A DNA stretch of 64,000 bases from Gyromitra esculenta (Eukaryota > Ascomycota > Pezizomycetes > Pezizales > Discinaceae): positions 310,001 through 374,000 of the forward strand of contig JBCAML010000020.1 in NCBI GenBank assembly GCA_038503075.1. Reading direction: 5' to 3'. Under the pieces are notes generated by a model, which ran no database searches, was not told the DNA's origin, and was given only the letters and a program-made list of their open reading frames with translations. The position numbers and the translations under genes are program-made. Numbering within the stretch: the first letter of the stretch is position 1; every line of letters begins with the position of its first letter. This document shows, one piece after another, positions 13,322-24,431 of the stretch.

Positions 13322-13753
13322 ATGAGGTTCTTTGCCGCCACCGCCACCGCCCTGCTCTCTGTTTCCTCCATCCTTGCCCTTCCTGCTAGCGACATCATCG
13401 GTAAGCCAAAGGATGTACCCAAAATCCCTTCTCTATTTCTCCCGCTAATTAACCGTATAGCTCGTGACAATACCCTCGAAGCCCGCGACGAGCAAATAAT
13501 ATGCGGTCCTTCCTGGGCCGAGGCTGGCTCCCGCCGCTTCCGCCTCTACTTCCAGGGCGTTTCCGAGGCCAACTGGGGCCAGAGCTTCCTTTGGGGCATG
13601 CGCGGTCTTGGGGCTGACGTCCGTAACTGGCAGTGCTGGAAAGACGGTGATTGGTATGTCGCGGATTTCAGCCTTGATGACTCGCCTGTTGGGCTTCAAA
13701 ATGCCAGGAATGGTTGCGGGAACATTGTGGTTCAGGCCAGGACCTGTTGGTAG
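13322..13753 (+). CDS. Small secreted cysteine-containing protein
   Basis: Single exon, 143 residues, with ATG in good context (ATCACCATGAGG). Residues 1-20 are a clear signal peptide (MRFFAATATALLSVSSILAL) with likely cleavage just after, near Pro-Ala. A short pro-region to about residue 56 ends in LEAR-DE, resembling a processing site of fungal secreted propeptides. The mature part carries four cysteines (in ICGPSW, WQCW, GCGN and TCW), enough for two disulfides, and is rich in Trp and Gly. No family is recognised; the profile is that of a candidate effector or apoplastic small secreted protein, which is inference. GC content and codon use are much higher than in the surrounding DNA. A decayed copy of its 3' third lies at about 18684-18776. 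Confidence 0.75.
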   Translation: MRFFAATATALLSVSSILALPASDIIGKPKDVPKIPSLFLPLINRIARDNTLEARDEQIICGPSWAEAGSRRFRLYFQGVSEANWGQSFLWGMRGLGADVRNWQCWKDGDWYVADFSLDDSPVGLQNARNGCGNIVVQARTCW

Positions 13754-15473
13754 ATGTGGAGATTGTAGTGTAGGGCAATAGTGGTTTGATGCGAGGGTTT
13801 GCCGTTCTTTAAATTTCATTTGTTTTGAGGTTTATTTCTTTTCTAGCCTGAGTGTTACGACAGTACTTTAAATTTTGGTTCATATGGGGACATGATAAAA
13901 AAACCCCATTAGATCCAATTTATTTATATCCTATGTGCTGATGATAGAAAGTAGCTTCTCTCGACTAGGAGGATTGAAGGCCTAAATATTGAAATACCTA
14001 GCTAGTCAAAACTTAAAGCCAACCTTAGATTTGATTTAAACGTACGTAAGATTAAGCTATATTGCTTCTTAGTCAGTGAACGGGACTCTTCAAGTTCGAT
14101 TGGGCGTTACCTGATGCTGCCAGAAACAAGAAACTCAATTACTTTGAATCGTCCCTACCCTACAATCAAGTTGTTTCGCCAATTGTATTTGTGGGGAAAT
14201 GAAGATCGAGAACAATCACGATCAAGCACTCGACATTCTCTAAGATCGCCATCCACAGGATTCTCCTAAGTTGTTATCCCCACTCATTTTCTCTTTCGTA
14301 CGGAAGAGGGCTGATAGGGCCGTACCCTATTACAATTGCCCCGTGGATGGTCATCTAATTCCCAACTGGCGCAACATAGAGGGCTTAGAATCGTGGCGGG
14401 ATTTCGGAAATAACTAAGTCTTCGGCCGAACTTAGTCACTAACTAGTAGCTGATCTCGCACGATGCCATTCTACTGTACTTGTTAGCAAGCACACGAACC
14501 GGAAAACATGGAGTGTATGGCTTTCTATGCTACGGAACCCGTGTCTAATGTCGCAGCAAACAAAGCCGTGCACCCCATGTTTCTCGGTTCGTGTCCTTGC
14601 TAACAAGTATAGCTAAAGGCCCACTAAGTTCGCCTGATGGACAAATTATTCGCCGAACCTATGGCTACTGACTATCGATGCTCGTGATAGGTAGGACGGA
14701 CCTAGGGTTGCGCGTTCTTGTCCCTGTGGCCAAACCTAACAATACCGGCCTATTGGTTCGCAAACCCATACCCCAGTTCTTTCAAATTCGTTTTTCCTGC
14801 CGCAGTTCCATGAAAAGCAAACATAGGGCCGTGCGCTAAGGATTCACGGTTCGACAGGATCGTGGTCACCGGCAAATCAGGGACAATTACGCAAGAACCC
14901 GCTGGTCTTCTGGCCACCGTTTGGATTTTTCAGCCTCTTGATCCGCAGAATATTCTATTTCCTGGTTTGTTTCGGGGTATTATCCACCATAGTCATTTCT
15001 TAGGCAACAGCATCAAGCTCGAAGCTAGAAAACCAACAATCACACAACCAACAGAATTCTCAATGATCTTCAGCCGATCCGATTACACCGAGAAGAATTC
15101 GCTTAGTCTAAAGTACCATCAGCCTGGTTACCACTTGTGTATTAAATGTTCAACAGTGGTCGTTATTGGTTTTGGGTTCGGTTAAACTAAGCTTGGATGA
15201 CATCACGGCGATCTCGTCTTCCCACGGTAAAGCAATCCGAGGATTTCGATTGGCTGTCAAAAATCGAAGAGCGAATAGATGGGGGACATGATGTGAGAGG
15301 CATTGAGGTAATTCCAAGAACGGATTCAATGGGAGCTGTAACCCAAGGAGCTCTGGAGCGAAAGAGTGATATAATAATCCACACCCTTTATATTCAGCAC
15401 AACACTCCTACAAGGCTCCCAGCAAAAACCACTATAACCAGGCTACCCAATTCATCGCAAGGATACATTCACC
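13754..15473. other. Intergenic with hairpin element
   Basis: This stretch contains the 3' untranslated region of the secreted-protein gene, a 129-bp hairpin element (listed separately) and flanking inverted sequence. The frame at 14862-15185 has no gene-like features. The last 100 bases hold a TATA-like TTTATATTC (around 15387) and a C/A-rich leader for the next gene. Confidence 0.5.
14479..14607. mobile_element. MITE-like hairpin element, copy 1 (129 bp)
   Basis: The two ends are long imperfect inverted repeats: the left arm starts CTTGTTAGCAAGCACACGAA and the right arm, read on the opposite strand, starts CTTGTTAGCAAGGACACGAA, pairing over most of the element. A TA dinucleotide abuts both ends (14477-14478 and 14608-14609), as expected for Tc1/mariner-type insertion. 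There is no coding capacity. A second copy with a similar interior (TATGCTRCGGAAC at nearly the same offset) lies at 53340-53470. Confidence 0.75.
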
Positions 15474-16664
15474 ATGCCCTGCGGTGGTTCCACCCAAGTT
15501 TTTGCGTTCACGACTCTCTCTGCGACCTCCCAGCTCTCCCTCGCATCCTGTATGACCACCTCTGCACTTCTTGACTTTGCCACCGCTTCCCCTGCGTTCA
15601 ACATCTTTCTTCACACCCATTGCGAAGAAATCGTCCTTGCTGCCCTTCGAACACAGTACGGGTACATACCTGATACCAGCGACTGGGACAACTGTAAACT
15701 TTTCCCGTTGTACACTGACCTCACTCCTTCCGCCAACCCGCATGCGCATTCGCACTCCCATGATACCCCTCGCACAATTCCCCATACCCCAGTTCATCGG
15801 CGTCATAAACGTGGTGGCCGAAATACTCATGACATCTTGCTTGAACTCCCGATCATGCAGAGATTAATGGATGAAGAACTCCTCTCAGACCATGGAAAGA
15901 AACTTCTCGCACTTCTCCCCAAATCACAGCAAGCATCATCCATTTATGGCTCTGGAATTCGTGGCCTGTTGCGGTATTGTCGGGAATACACCTCTCTTGT
16001 CCATGAGGGGACAAAGCGGGCAGATATGCACGAATCCATGCAACACTGGTTACAAAAAAGATATACAAACTGGGGAATCAGCGAGATGGAATTTGTCGTG
16101 GACGCTCTGTCGTCATGCATTGATTCCCTAATCCCATCATTGAGAAACGACATCATGAAGCGGGAGCAATTGCTAGGAAGATTGCTATACGGGATGGAGC
16201 TGTTGCGACTTGGAACTAATATTCAGTCCTTTGCTGAAGAGGCTATACTGCAAAAACTCGCCAATAGAGAAATCATCGAATTCCTACTTTCTCCTTCTAC
16301 GGATCAGTGGAAAGTCACCGATCCGTCACACGCATATTGGTTTAGCATCCCTGCACAGAATGCTTTAGCTGGCAAACGATTTTCGTCGCCACAGGGCCAC
16401 CAGCATAGACACATGTCCTCCTCTGAGTCTTTATCGGAAGAAGAAGTTCGTGAGAGGCAGTACGTGCTTGGTTATGCGCAACCAGACAACAATTGGGGAG
16501 AGGAGATTGGAAATAATCAGGTAAGCGTTTATTTTCCTGTCGATGCTGGTATGCCACGAAGAGTAGAGCTAATGATGGAATAGTTACGAGAGGCGCCTGA
16601 GACGAGAGAACCAAGGCCATCGGTATTCGATGTGAGGATCGGACCAATAGAAGGAATTTCATAG
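15474..16664 (+). CDS. Uncharacterised protein (375 residues)
   Basis: Two exons: 15474-16520 and 16584-16664. The intron (16521-16583, 63 nt) has a perfect GTAAGC donor, a GCTAATG branch and an ATAG acceptor. Reading through the intron would also stay open to 16583 and then stop. The leader is C/A-rich and a TATA-like TTTATATTC lies about 85 bases upstream of the ATG. The protein has no signal peptide or transmembrane segment. A His/Arg-rich basic patch lies near residues 84-115, followed by a mostly helical region (about residues 120-270) and a Ser/Glu-rich segment near residues 312-325. I do not recognise the family. Codon use and splice structure support a real gene. Confidence 0.6.
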
Positions 16665-18683
16665 TCCATTTTTCGGGGCTTAGTGGGTTGTGTATGAGTA
16701 CTGTGGCTCGGACAGCCGTGGGGCTTAAGTGTTGTTGAATGTTGTCGGGAGCTTTTTTTCTCTCCTTTTCTCATTTTAGAGATCAGTCATATTTGGACCA
16801 AAATGACAGCGAATGACGGGGAAGCACTCGTGTGTTCCTAGGTTCGATAAGCTATCTCCAGCAAAGAAAAGAAAGAGCCAATTCCATGAGTGACTTAGCT
16901 GTATTTACTATATCTAGCCCCCGTTAGTAATAGAGCAGATGCGAAAGATACATACCAGGCATCTATAAGTCGTATCACGTACTGTGCTATCCCAGAGGGT
17001 GTCGGCAGGCATCATTGTCGGCAGTCTTACACTGGGAATATTACTCACTACAAACTGTGCCTTTCTACAACCATATGTGTCCATTCTTCTATTAGCATTT
17101 GCTCAAATGGCTGCACCCCCCCATCTGTCAACCGAAGTGTTGGCTAGTACAAAACATCTACCCACTTACTATCCATGCACAAGTATCGTTGATCAGAACA
17201 TCTAATCCTGTTTTAGTTCTATATTGAGTCATGTTTAAATATAACCCCTCCAAGACCGCCGTAGAAGTTTGAGACTCGTGCTTTAGGACTCCCATTAGTT
17301 TGTTAGATTCTAAACCAAGAATCCAGTGGCGACCACTAGCCATAAAACATCTGCTCGGTAACCTTGAAACTCTTCGAAGACGGTACTTGTCTACACTTGG
17401 TTCTTGGTGAGTTAAGGGTATGTGAAACAATGCATGTGAATGGGGCTGCCGCGGTAGATGAAGTTGCAGGTGAAATTTCTGGGTGCGGAATTAGCCAACT
17501 GATCATGAGCATGGGACCAAAAAAGACGTGGTCATGTGCTACGGCAGAGGTCGAGTGGCTGGTGAATCTAGAGTACGTATACAAGAATGTAAAGCATAAT
17601 GTACCTATCATCGATCGTCAATCTACTGTAGAGAACAAAGGATAGTGAAGTAATTTAGGGATGGCGCAGTAAATTAGATGGTTGAGGCCAAGCTATGATC
17701 GCCACGAGAAACGTTGCTTCGAGATTAGACACATCTGCAATGTTTATTCCAACATGTACCATTGGACAGGCTTTAGCCATAGCTTTTATGAACTACAAAC
17801 CCAATAATAACAGCAACAATAATAATACATCAGTACTTCGCCTTATTATTATCGCAGATTGGCTGCGGTTAGCCATATAAAAATAAACCACACGATTAGG
17901 AGTCACGTCAAGAAATAATTAGGCTTGATGTTCAAGAGTTTGGGCAGAAACGACGATACGGAAAAAAATGCAAGATTAAATAATAGAGAAAATCTTCCAC
18001 GATATTACAGAATTCGATAAACTCGCAATCAGACGTTCATTCGCTAAAACCGGGGTTTTTGGTGGAGCTCGTTCACCGCCAACACCAAATATAGGAAAGG
18101 ATTGTCACGTGACAAGTCGGCTGCGAGACTGAGAATTCGAGTGGGATTGGAGAACAGGACTTCCACGACATAAAGAGATTCAAGAATAGTTGACCACCAA
18201 GCCATCAAAACCTGCCTTGACATTCGGGTATGTGCATTGTTTCTAGAGCCTTCCAAGGAACCCAGGGGCATTGCTGTTCAAATTGCATAACCATGGCTTT
18301 CAATCCGCGGAGCCTGGATTCGGTACTGTCTAACATATAACCAACTACTAAGGATGGTCATACATGTACGCATTACTCCAAGTATACCGAACGCCAAGAA
18401 ATATATGTCATTAGAGACTGTTTTCTGGGAACATACTTGTGCTATGCGCTTTCTTGAATTCGGATAGGCATGGTTACCTGTTCACTCGAAACCGCGCTAA
18501 ATCCAAAATTCTTCGTTAAAACGGACTTCTTCTTGGCGGGGCAGAGACGGGCTCACTGGTAATTCTCCGATTGATTGAACGAGTTGCACTAGGATGAGAC
18601 GTACTATATGATGTCCTGGGATACATGTACTCTTAAACTTAAAGTAAGAATACTTATAAGAGTAAAGACTGCTACTAGCGCCA

Positions 18684-18776
18684 CCAGATTTCAGCCTTGA
18701 TGAGTCACTTGTTGGGCTTCAGAGTGCTAGGAATACATGCGGGAATATTGTAGCTCAGGTCAGGGCCTATTAGTAA
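18684..18776 (+). pseudogene. Decayed 3' fragment of the secreted-protein gene
   Basis: This segment aligns without gaps to about 13664-13753 of the small secreted-protein gene: 17 differences in 90 positions by eye (about 81% identity), most of them transitions. In frame it reads DFSLDESLVGLQSARN...CGNIV against DFSLDDSPVGLQNARN...CGNIV. The parent's last two codons TGT TGG (Cys-Trp) are here TAT TAG, so the copy ends in Tyr-stop. Homology stops abruptly just upstream, so only the C-terminal third survives. It is a truncated, mutated paralog. Confidence 0.75.
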
Positions 18777-21062
18777 ATTTGAAGATCAATCTTTGTACTG
18801 GGGAATTTTTAGGGGGAGGTGATTCGTGGGAGGCAATGAGAGATACACGGAAGTCTACGAGGTTTTGTCGTTCGTCAGGTTTCTTTTTTATTAGGATTCT
18901 AGGCGAAGATCATCGGATAAACCACAATTCTTGAAAACTTTTGTTATTCTAGCTTCGACGGTATTTTGTCCATTGCACTAACGCGATGAATCTTTAGCAA
19001 GCCTTCTACTTCTAAATCTAATACCAGGGCGGAGTCGTAGTCACAAAGCGATCGAGGAAGTAGAAAATCTTCGCTCATTTAAAGTATTAGCTTTTTGCTG
19101 ATTGTTGTTTCCACTGTACTACGTACATATCTACGGCTATAGCTGGAATTATATCTCCGCTTTTATGAACCCCTATTTATGGCTATGGTAATCAACGGCC
19201 TTAACCTTTTGGCTTGTTTAATTATTGACGAGAATAGTGGAAAATACACGCTCTTAATCATCAGACATCACTCGATTTCAATTCTTCCTTGTTGGAATAT
19301 TAGGAACGAACGAGATCGATCGCTTGTTTCTCTACATGCTGGCTGCACGCCCCCGTCTATATACTTGACAATACCCTTCTGGAACCCCCGAGTGTCCGTG
19401 TACTCGGGTCTATATACTCGGGTCCGTGTCTCTCACTAATTTCCGACCCCAAACCCTCCCCGAAGGCTTCCCCTGAGCGCTCCCACATTAGGAGGCTTTT
19501 CCAGCATTCCTCTTCTCTTCTTATTTCCATTTCTTCATTTTATGTCTTATCTACACATTCCCTCCATAACTTGTCTTTCTGGTACAGTTTGCTTGGTTCC
19601 ACAGATTTACTACATATATCATCGCAAAACCCAGAATTCCCTAATGAAACATAGAGATTCTATTAAGTAACCCTAAAGTATCATAGATTCATACAGCACG
19701 AAAGAGCCGATTGGATCTGCTACTATATTGTGAAGAAATTTCAGTTTAATTCTGGAGAACTGCCGTATTGACCGTAGAAATCCAGAGCTAATTCAGTGCT
19801 TTCTTCGGAATACGGCACATATGTTAGACCAATTACATCACCTTATATGCAATGTAGTCCCCGAGATCAAGATTATACTTACTCTCCCCATATGCAAGTG
19901 AGAACCCTGAACTTCCCAGCCAATGAATACTACTATTGGGACAAGTTTTGACAGGTACCCTTACACCATCTTAAAACCAGGTGATGGTGCCATATACCGA
20001 ATCAAGTCTCAGGTGCACCGATATATGCTATCACTAGGTTGAGCGTATTCAAAAAAAAAGCCTCTTACTGGAAAAGGATTCTTATCGATATAGGCTCCGT
20101 GATTGAGTCGAACATTTAGGTGAAGCCGTCTCGAATGAGAGCACGTAAGGGTAGGCCCGCTGAATAGAGCGAAGATGGGGGAGGAGCTTCGAAATAGAGA
20201 AGGTTCTCACTATAAGATTAATACTAGCTACTGTATTGAGTTGGACTGTATGTGGTTCTAGCTCCTAAAAGTTGACGCTGCCCCAGAGCAAGGGTTCTCC
20301 GATTAGACTCCGACCTTATAAGAGTGTTCGAAAGCTCCTATAAAATCCCATTATCTACAGTGTGGGAAAACTGATCGAAATTTACGTTGCCTATCTAAGG
20401 GCACTAAAAAGGGCATAAATTGGCCCATTTCTAAGAAATACTCGATGCAGGTGTATCTAATTCCTTTATTGATGCCTTTCTAGAAACCTTTCTTATGGGA
20501 AATTTATCAAGAAAGCTATAAGTTAATATGACAGTTCGTAGAGAGAATTAAGGATTAGTTACAGTATCAAAAACTTCAATTCCCTAGAATAGTGAACGTC
20601 ACTTAGTAGCCCGTTGGCCTTCATCATGTAGCTCAGGAGATGAGAGCGCTGTTTGGTGAGAAAGAGGATGATAGGCGGGGACACCGCAAATGAGTATAGC
20701 ACACTCGACCTTTTTGCTTTTTACTCCTTCGAGAAGTTATTTTTCATCCTTGTGTTCAGGAATAGGAGGCTGGTCAAAGAACGGCCTTGCTATTAGCCCC
20801 ACATGATCTGGCGCTGGCTCGATCGAAAGTAAAGAAAAAGACGAGAAAGGCATCGCACTTTGCTAACCACACGCTTATTGTAGGCTGGTCTTCGATTTAC
20901 CTTATGACTCTAAGGTTGGGGCTGAGTGTCAACCTACATTTACGATGCATTTATACCACATTGGGTTTGATAGGCGGGCATTACATCCGCCTATCCCTTC
21001 TCTTCAAAAGACTCTAGTGTACTCATCGGTGCATCCATTAATCTCTCCTTACATCATAGAAC

Positions 21063-21097
21063 TCTATCACATAATCTATCACATAACCTATCACATA
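21063..21097. repeat. 12-bp tandem repeat, three units
   Basis: Three head-to-tail near-copies of CTATCACATAAT. Short minisatellite-like tract with no other feature attached. Confidence 0.6.
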
Positions 21098-21933
21098 AAT
21101 TACGTTCGCCCTGTCTTAGCTACGAATTACTGTAGGGCAGTAATTATTGTGAAAATCCAAAAGTCGTGAAATCTAACTTCTAGAGTACTTGGTGGTGGGT
21201 CGTTTGCACCCTTTTTAGGCTATTCTACAATCTGGCCAGATGTACATGTGGTTGAGCGATAATAAATACATCAATTCCAACAGGATCAGTTCTGCTAGAA
21301 CTACACGTATACATGCCCTTATAATTAATCTTTAACAACATAGTCGAAGGAACTCAAGCGTCATTGAGAGAGGTGCCAGTATCTATGAACTGAAGTTATC
21401 GAGTGATCATGAAGGATGCATGTTATGACGCCAATACTGCAGCTACATGCCATGTGTTGCTATTGAGCCAGGGTTAGGTGTACAGCTGTACAACAAGCAG
21501 GAATGATCACAGTCATTGTTTTTACTCTTACACGCAACACCAAGACCTACTTCATTGTGCCGAAAGAACTAAAAGACATTACCTATACAAGCAGAGAAGA
21601 GTAGCCACTTTTTGACCGCGTTACGGCCGGTTTACGCATTCTTTACTCCTACCGATGGCATAGAAAACGGAAGGGATGTGCCTAGTGATAAATGCAAATT
21701 GCTAATTAGCAACACCTCAAGGCCTACTTTCCTAAATCTTTTGACTGTTCTTCACGATGGCTAACAGATCTATAACTGCAGGGGAGGAATCGCCACATCA
21801 CGTAGCAATTGTAGCAATTGTAATGTTAATCTCCCAACGGCGATAGGGTCGGTAAGCACGCAACTCAAACACGCCCTCGAAGAATCGTAACTATAGGTCA
21901 CCTGCTTTCGCTCCGCATGCTAGTCTCAGTCTA

Positions 21934-22066
21934 CTCGTGCTCTAGCATAAGTACCTAAAAATGCCTTTTGGTGGCAACGTTTTTTAATTCGTCCCGCAGC
22001 AGCACTTCAAAATTTGGTTGGCCAAAATCTTACCCTTGTTTTCAGTTACTTATGCTAGAGCACAAG
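21934..22066. mobile_element. MITE-like hairpin element, copy 2 (133 bp)
   Basis: Terminal inverted repeats: the left end is CTCGTGCTCTAGCATAAGTA and the right end, read on the opposite strand, is CTTGTGCTCTAGCATAAGTA. Pairing continues less perfectly inward. TA abuts both ends (21932-21933 and 22067-22068). The size and the CTTG-type end match the elements at 14479-14607 and 53340-53470, but the interior is diverged, so membership of the same family is inferred from the termini and length. Confidence 0.6.
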
Positions 22067-24431
22067 TACTATCGAGGAAATGAGGGGAAATATGATCGGT
22101 TACGCCATCCTGTCGAACATAATCATATTCCACTGCATCCATCCAACCACAAATGCAGACTTCTAAAGGCAAGCACTCAAGGCGAGCCAGCCGAGCGGAC
22201 GTACGAAGATTCATCTACTCTCGTATTGACCGCCCTCGTAATTATAACGCTTCGCCTCCACCAACCTCTCCACCGGATTTGAGACTCCACATTTCAGAAT
22301 AACAGCCGTGGCTGATATCGATCCATCATGCGAGGATCAAATCTTTTTGTTATTGATTCAAGATGCAATGCAATGTCCACGTATATACGCGTGCTGCTCG
22401 GTTTCTGATAAATTTAGTACATTCGATGCATCTACCCGGGCGAATAGCAATTGGTCGATAGGTAGGTAACTGACAGAAAGTTTACCGTGTTCGTTGGCGT
22501 AAGGTATCAGCTACAATACTCGAAGGTCTCCTAGATAAGTAGATTCTCCGACCAGGCTACAAGCCCACCCACATACAAACACGCCTTGAACTAAAAGTTC
22601 ATAGTCTCTCACTCGGACGATGTCCAAGGTATGTCGATAGTGCGTATGCGCGTAGATATCTCATAAACTTGGTACAGCCCCAGAAAATGTTGAAAATCTA
22701 TAAGGCTCTTGCTAATACTTCATGAGCCAGTTCATATGTTACACTTGCCTTGAATCTCGCAGCTACACTTCTGCATCGATCAAGACAAGATGCATACGTG
22801 TCCATGGATGTCGTGATTTTCGGTCAGCTTTCAAGCAGTCTCAAGATTACCACATAATATGCTTTCGCAGCCGTACAAGTAGTATGAAAGCGTATTAGTT
22901 ATCCTACCCCGCGAAAACACTCAGCCTCCCTTGTGCGTATCCTGTATCCAATGCCTCGATCTGCTTGTTTGGCTTGCATCATATTCTCATACTCATATGC
23001 ATGCTGAAAAGGAATCTTAGATAGAGTACACGTACTCCGTTGACGTTTGTGAAATGGGCCAGCTTCGCATACCATCCAAAGTCGCGTTCAATGTATGGTA
23101 TTGTACAGAATGCAAAGGCAGCCCATTTTGCAAACATCAACGAAACACGAGTGTTATTTGATTTTACAACTAATTACTATTTGTGCCAGGGAGATCAGTT
23201 TTTTGACGACTCATACCGGACACCAACGTACTTCTAGCTAACTAAGTCTACATGCTAGACAGATGCTGAAGATATAGTATTGTGGTTGAACATGGCTCTA
23301 CGTGTGAATGTTTCTACCTCGAAGGCGTGGAAACATTTTTAAATCATGAGTTTTGTGATGTATTGTCCACGAGCCACACTGTCGCACAGCATATCACGAA
23401 TTCGCCAAACTTCCTTAAAGGTGTTGGTTTCATTTGTGCCGTATTTCAAATCAAACCGGCCCTCGACATGGAATGAACCTTGAACTTCTGAACCCGTTTC
23501 TAAGACTACGTTTCTGCTTGAAGAATTCTTCTGGAAGAAACAGTTCCCCACTTTTCTTGGTGGGCCTTTTTCAACTTCTCACTGAATTGCTCTACATAGC
23601 CGGCCCATTGCAGCCGGCCCCGCGAAACAAAACGTGGATGTAGGACGATTCGATTGCCTAAATCCAATGTCCCCCTCGTCGCTTACTATGGTTAGGTTTC
23701 AGAGAACCATGTAGATCAGTTGCTATTATCAGCCATCAATGATATTTAGTAATCTCGCAAAGAAATTGCTGTTTAGTTCGAGATTTCCTATCCTTAGATT
23801 CTATGGGGGAATCCTACAATTCGGATTCAATAACATGCTTTTGCAAGCATCCCCTTTCTCGGGAGCTTGTGAAATCAAGATTTCATGATCAGTGGAGTCA
23901 GGTTTACAATTAGCCAATATATTGTTTCTACCCCACACCATCTTTGAGTTTCACAGCTGTATTACCTGAACACGTCTGTGCCTCAGCGACGCGACAGACA
24001 TCGAACGCATAAAGACTACCTGTCAGGACATTGTGAACGAAATCTAGAACGACCAAAGTGCCACTTCATCGAAGCCTTGTTCTCCATCTATATCCAAGTC
24101 GGACAACTTAGGAATGTTGAAACGAAAATAACGCGCGCGGCTCTCAATCCTTCTTTCGTCGGCAACGGGCCGCCGGCCTTCGAGAGCCTTTGGCTTTCCG
24201 AGCAATTGCACGTAAGGCAGATCGGCTGTACTATCCCAAGTGCTGCATGAACTTCGGTCATTGGCAGATGCCTCTTGTGCTTTCGGATCATAGACGCTCT
24301 TCCTGCGCGCAAGAGCTAGGCTTGAATTGCATCTAAAAGGGAGTCCAGAGCTGCTTGATGAACAAAAAAATATTGCACTGGAGAGCCTCCTGGCAAAATT
24401 CCCGAAATTCTCGAATAATCAAAGCCCTAAA

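Larger units (their letters stand above)
16665..24431. other. Gene-poor stretch, 7.8 kb
   Basis: No intact gene is supported. Identifiable contents are the decayed secreted-protein copy (about 18684-18776), TACATGTA at 18361-18368 and 18622-18629, ATCACTCG sites at 19267-19274 and 21400-21407, a 12-bp tandem repeat near 21063-21097, and a 133-bp hairpin element at 21934-22066. A short G+C-rich island at about 24120-24320 stands out but gives no continuous protein on either strand. Confidence 0.5.

Noticed and set aside
24120..24320. G+C-rich island as a possible gene
   Set aside because: Both strands have stops after short runs and no family was recognised. It may be a relic of foreign or repeat DNA but cannot be supported as a feature.
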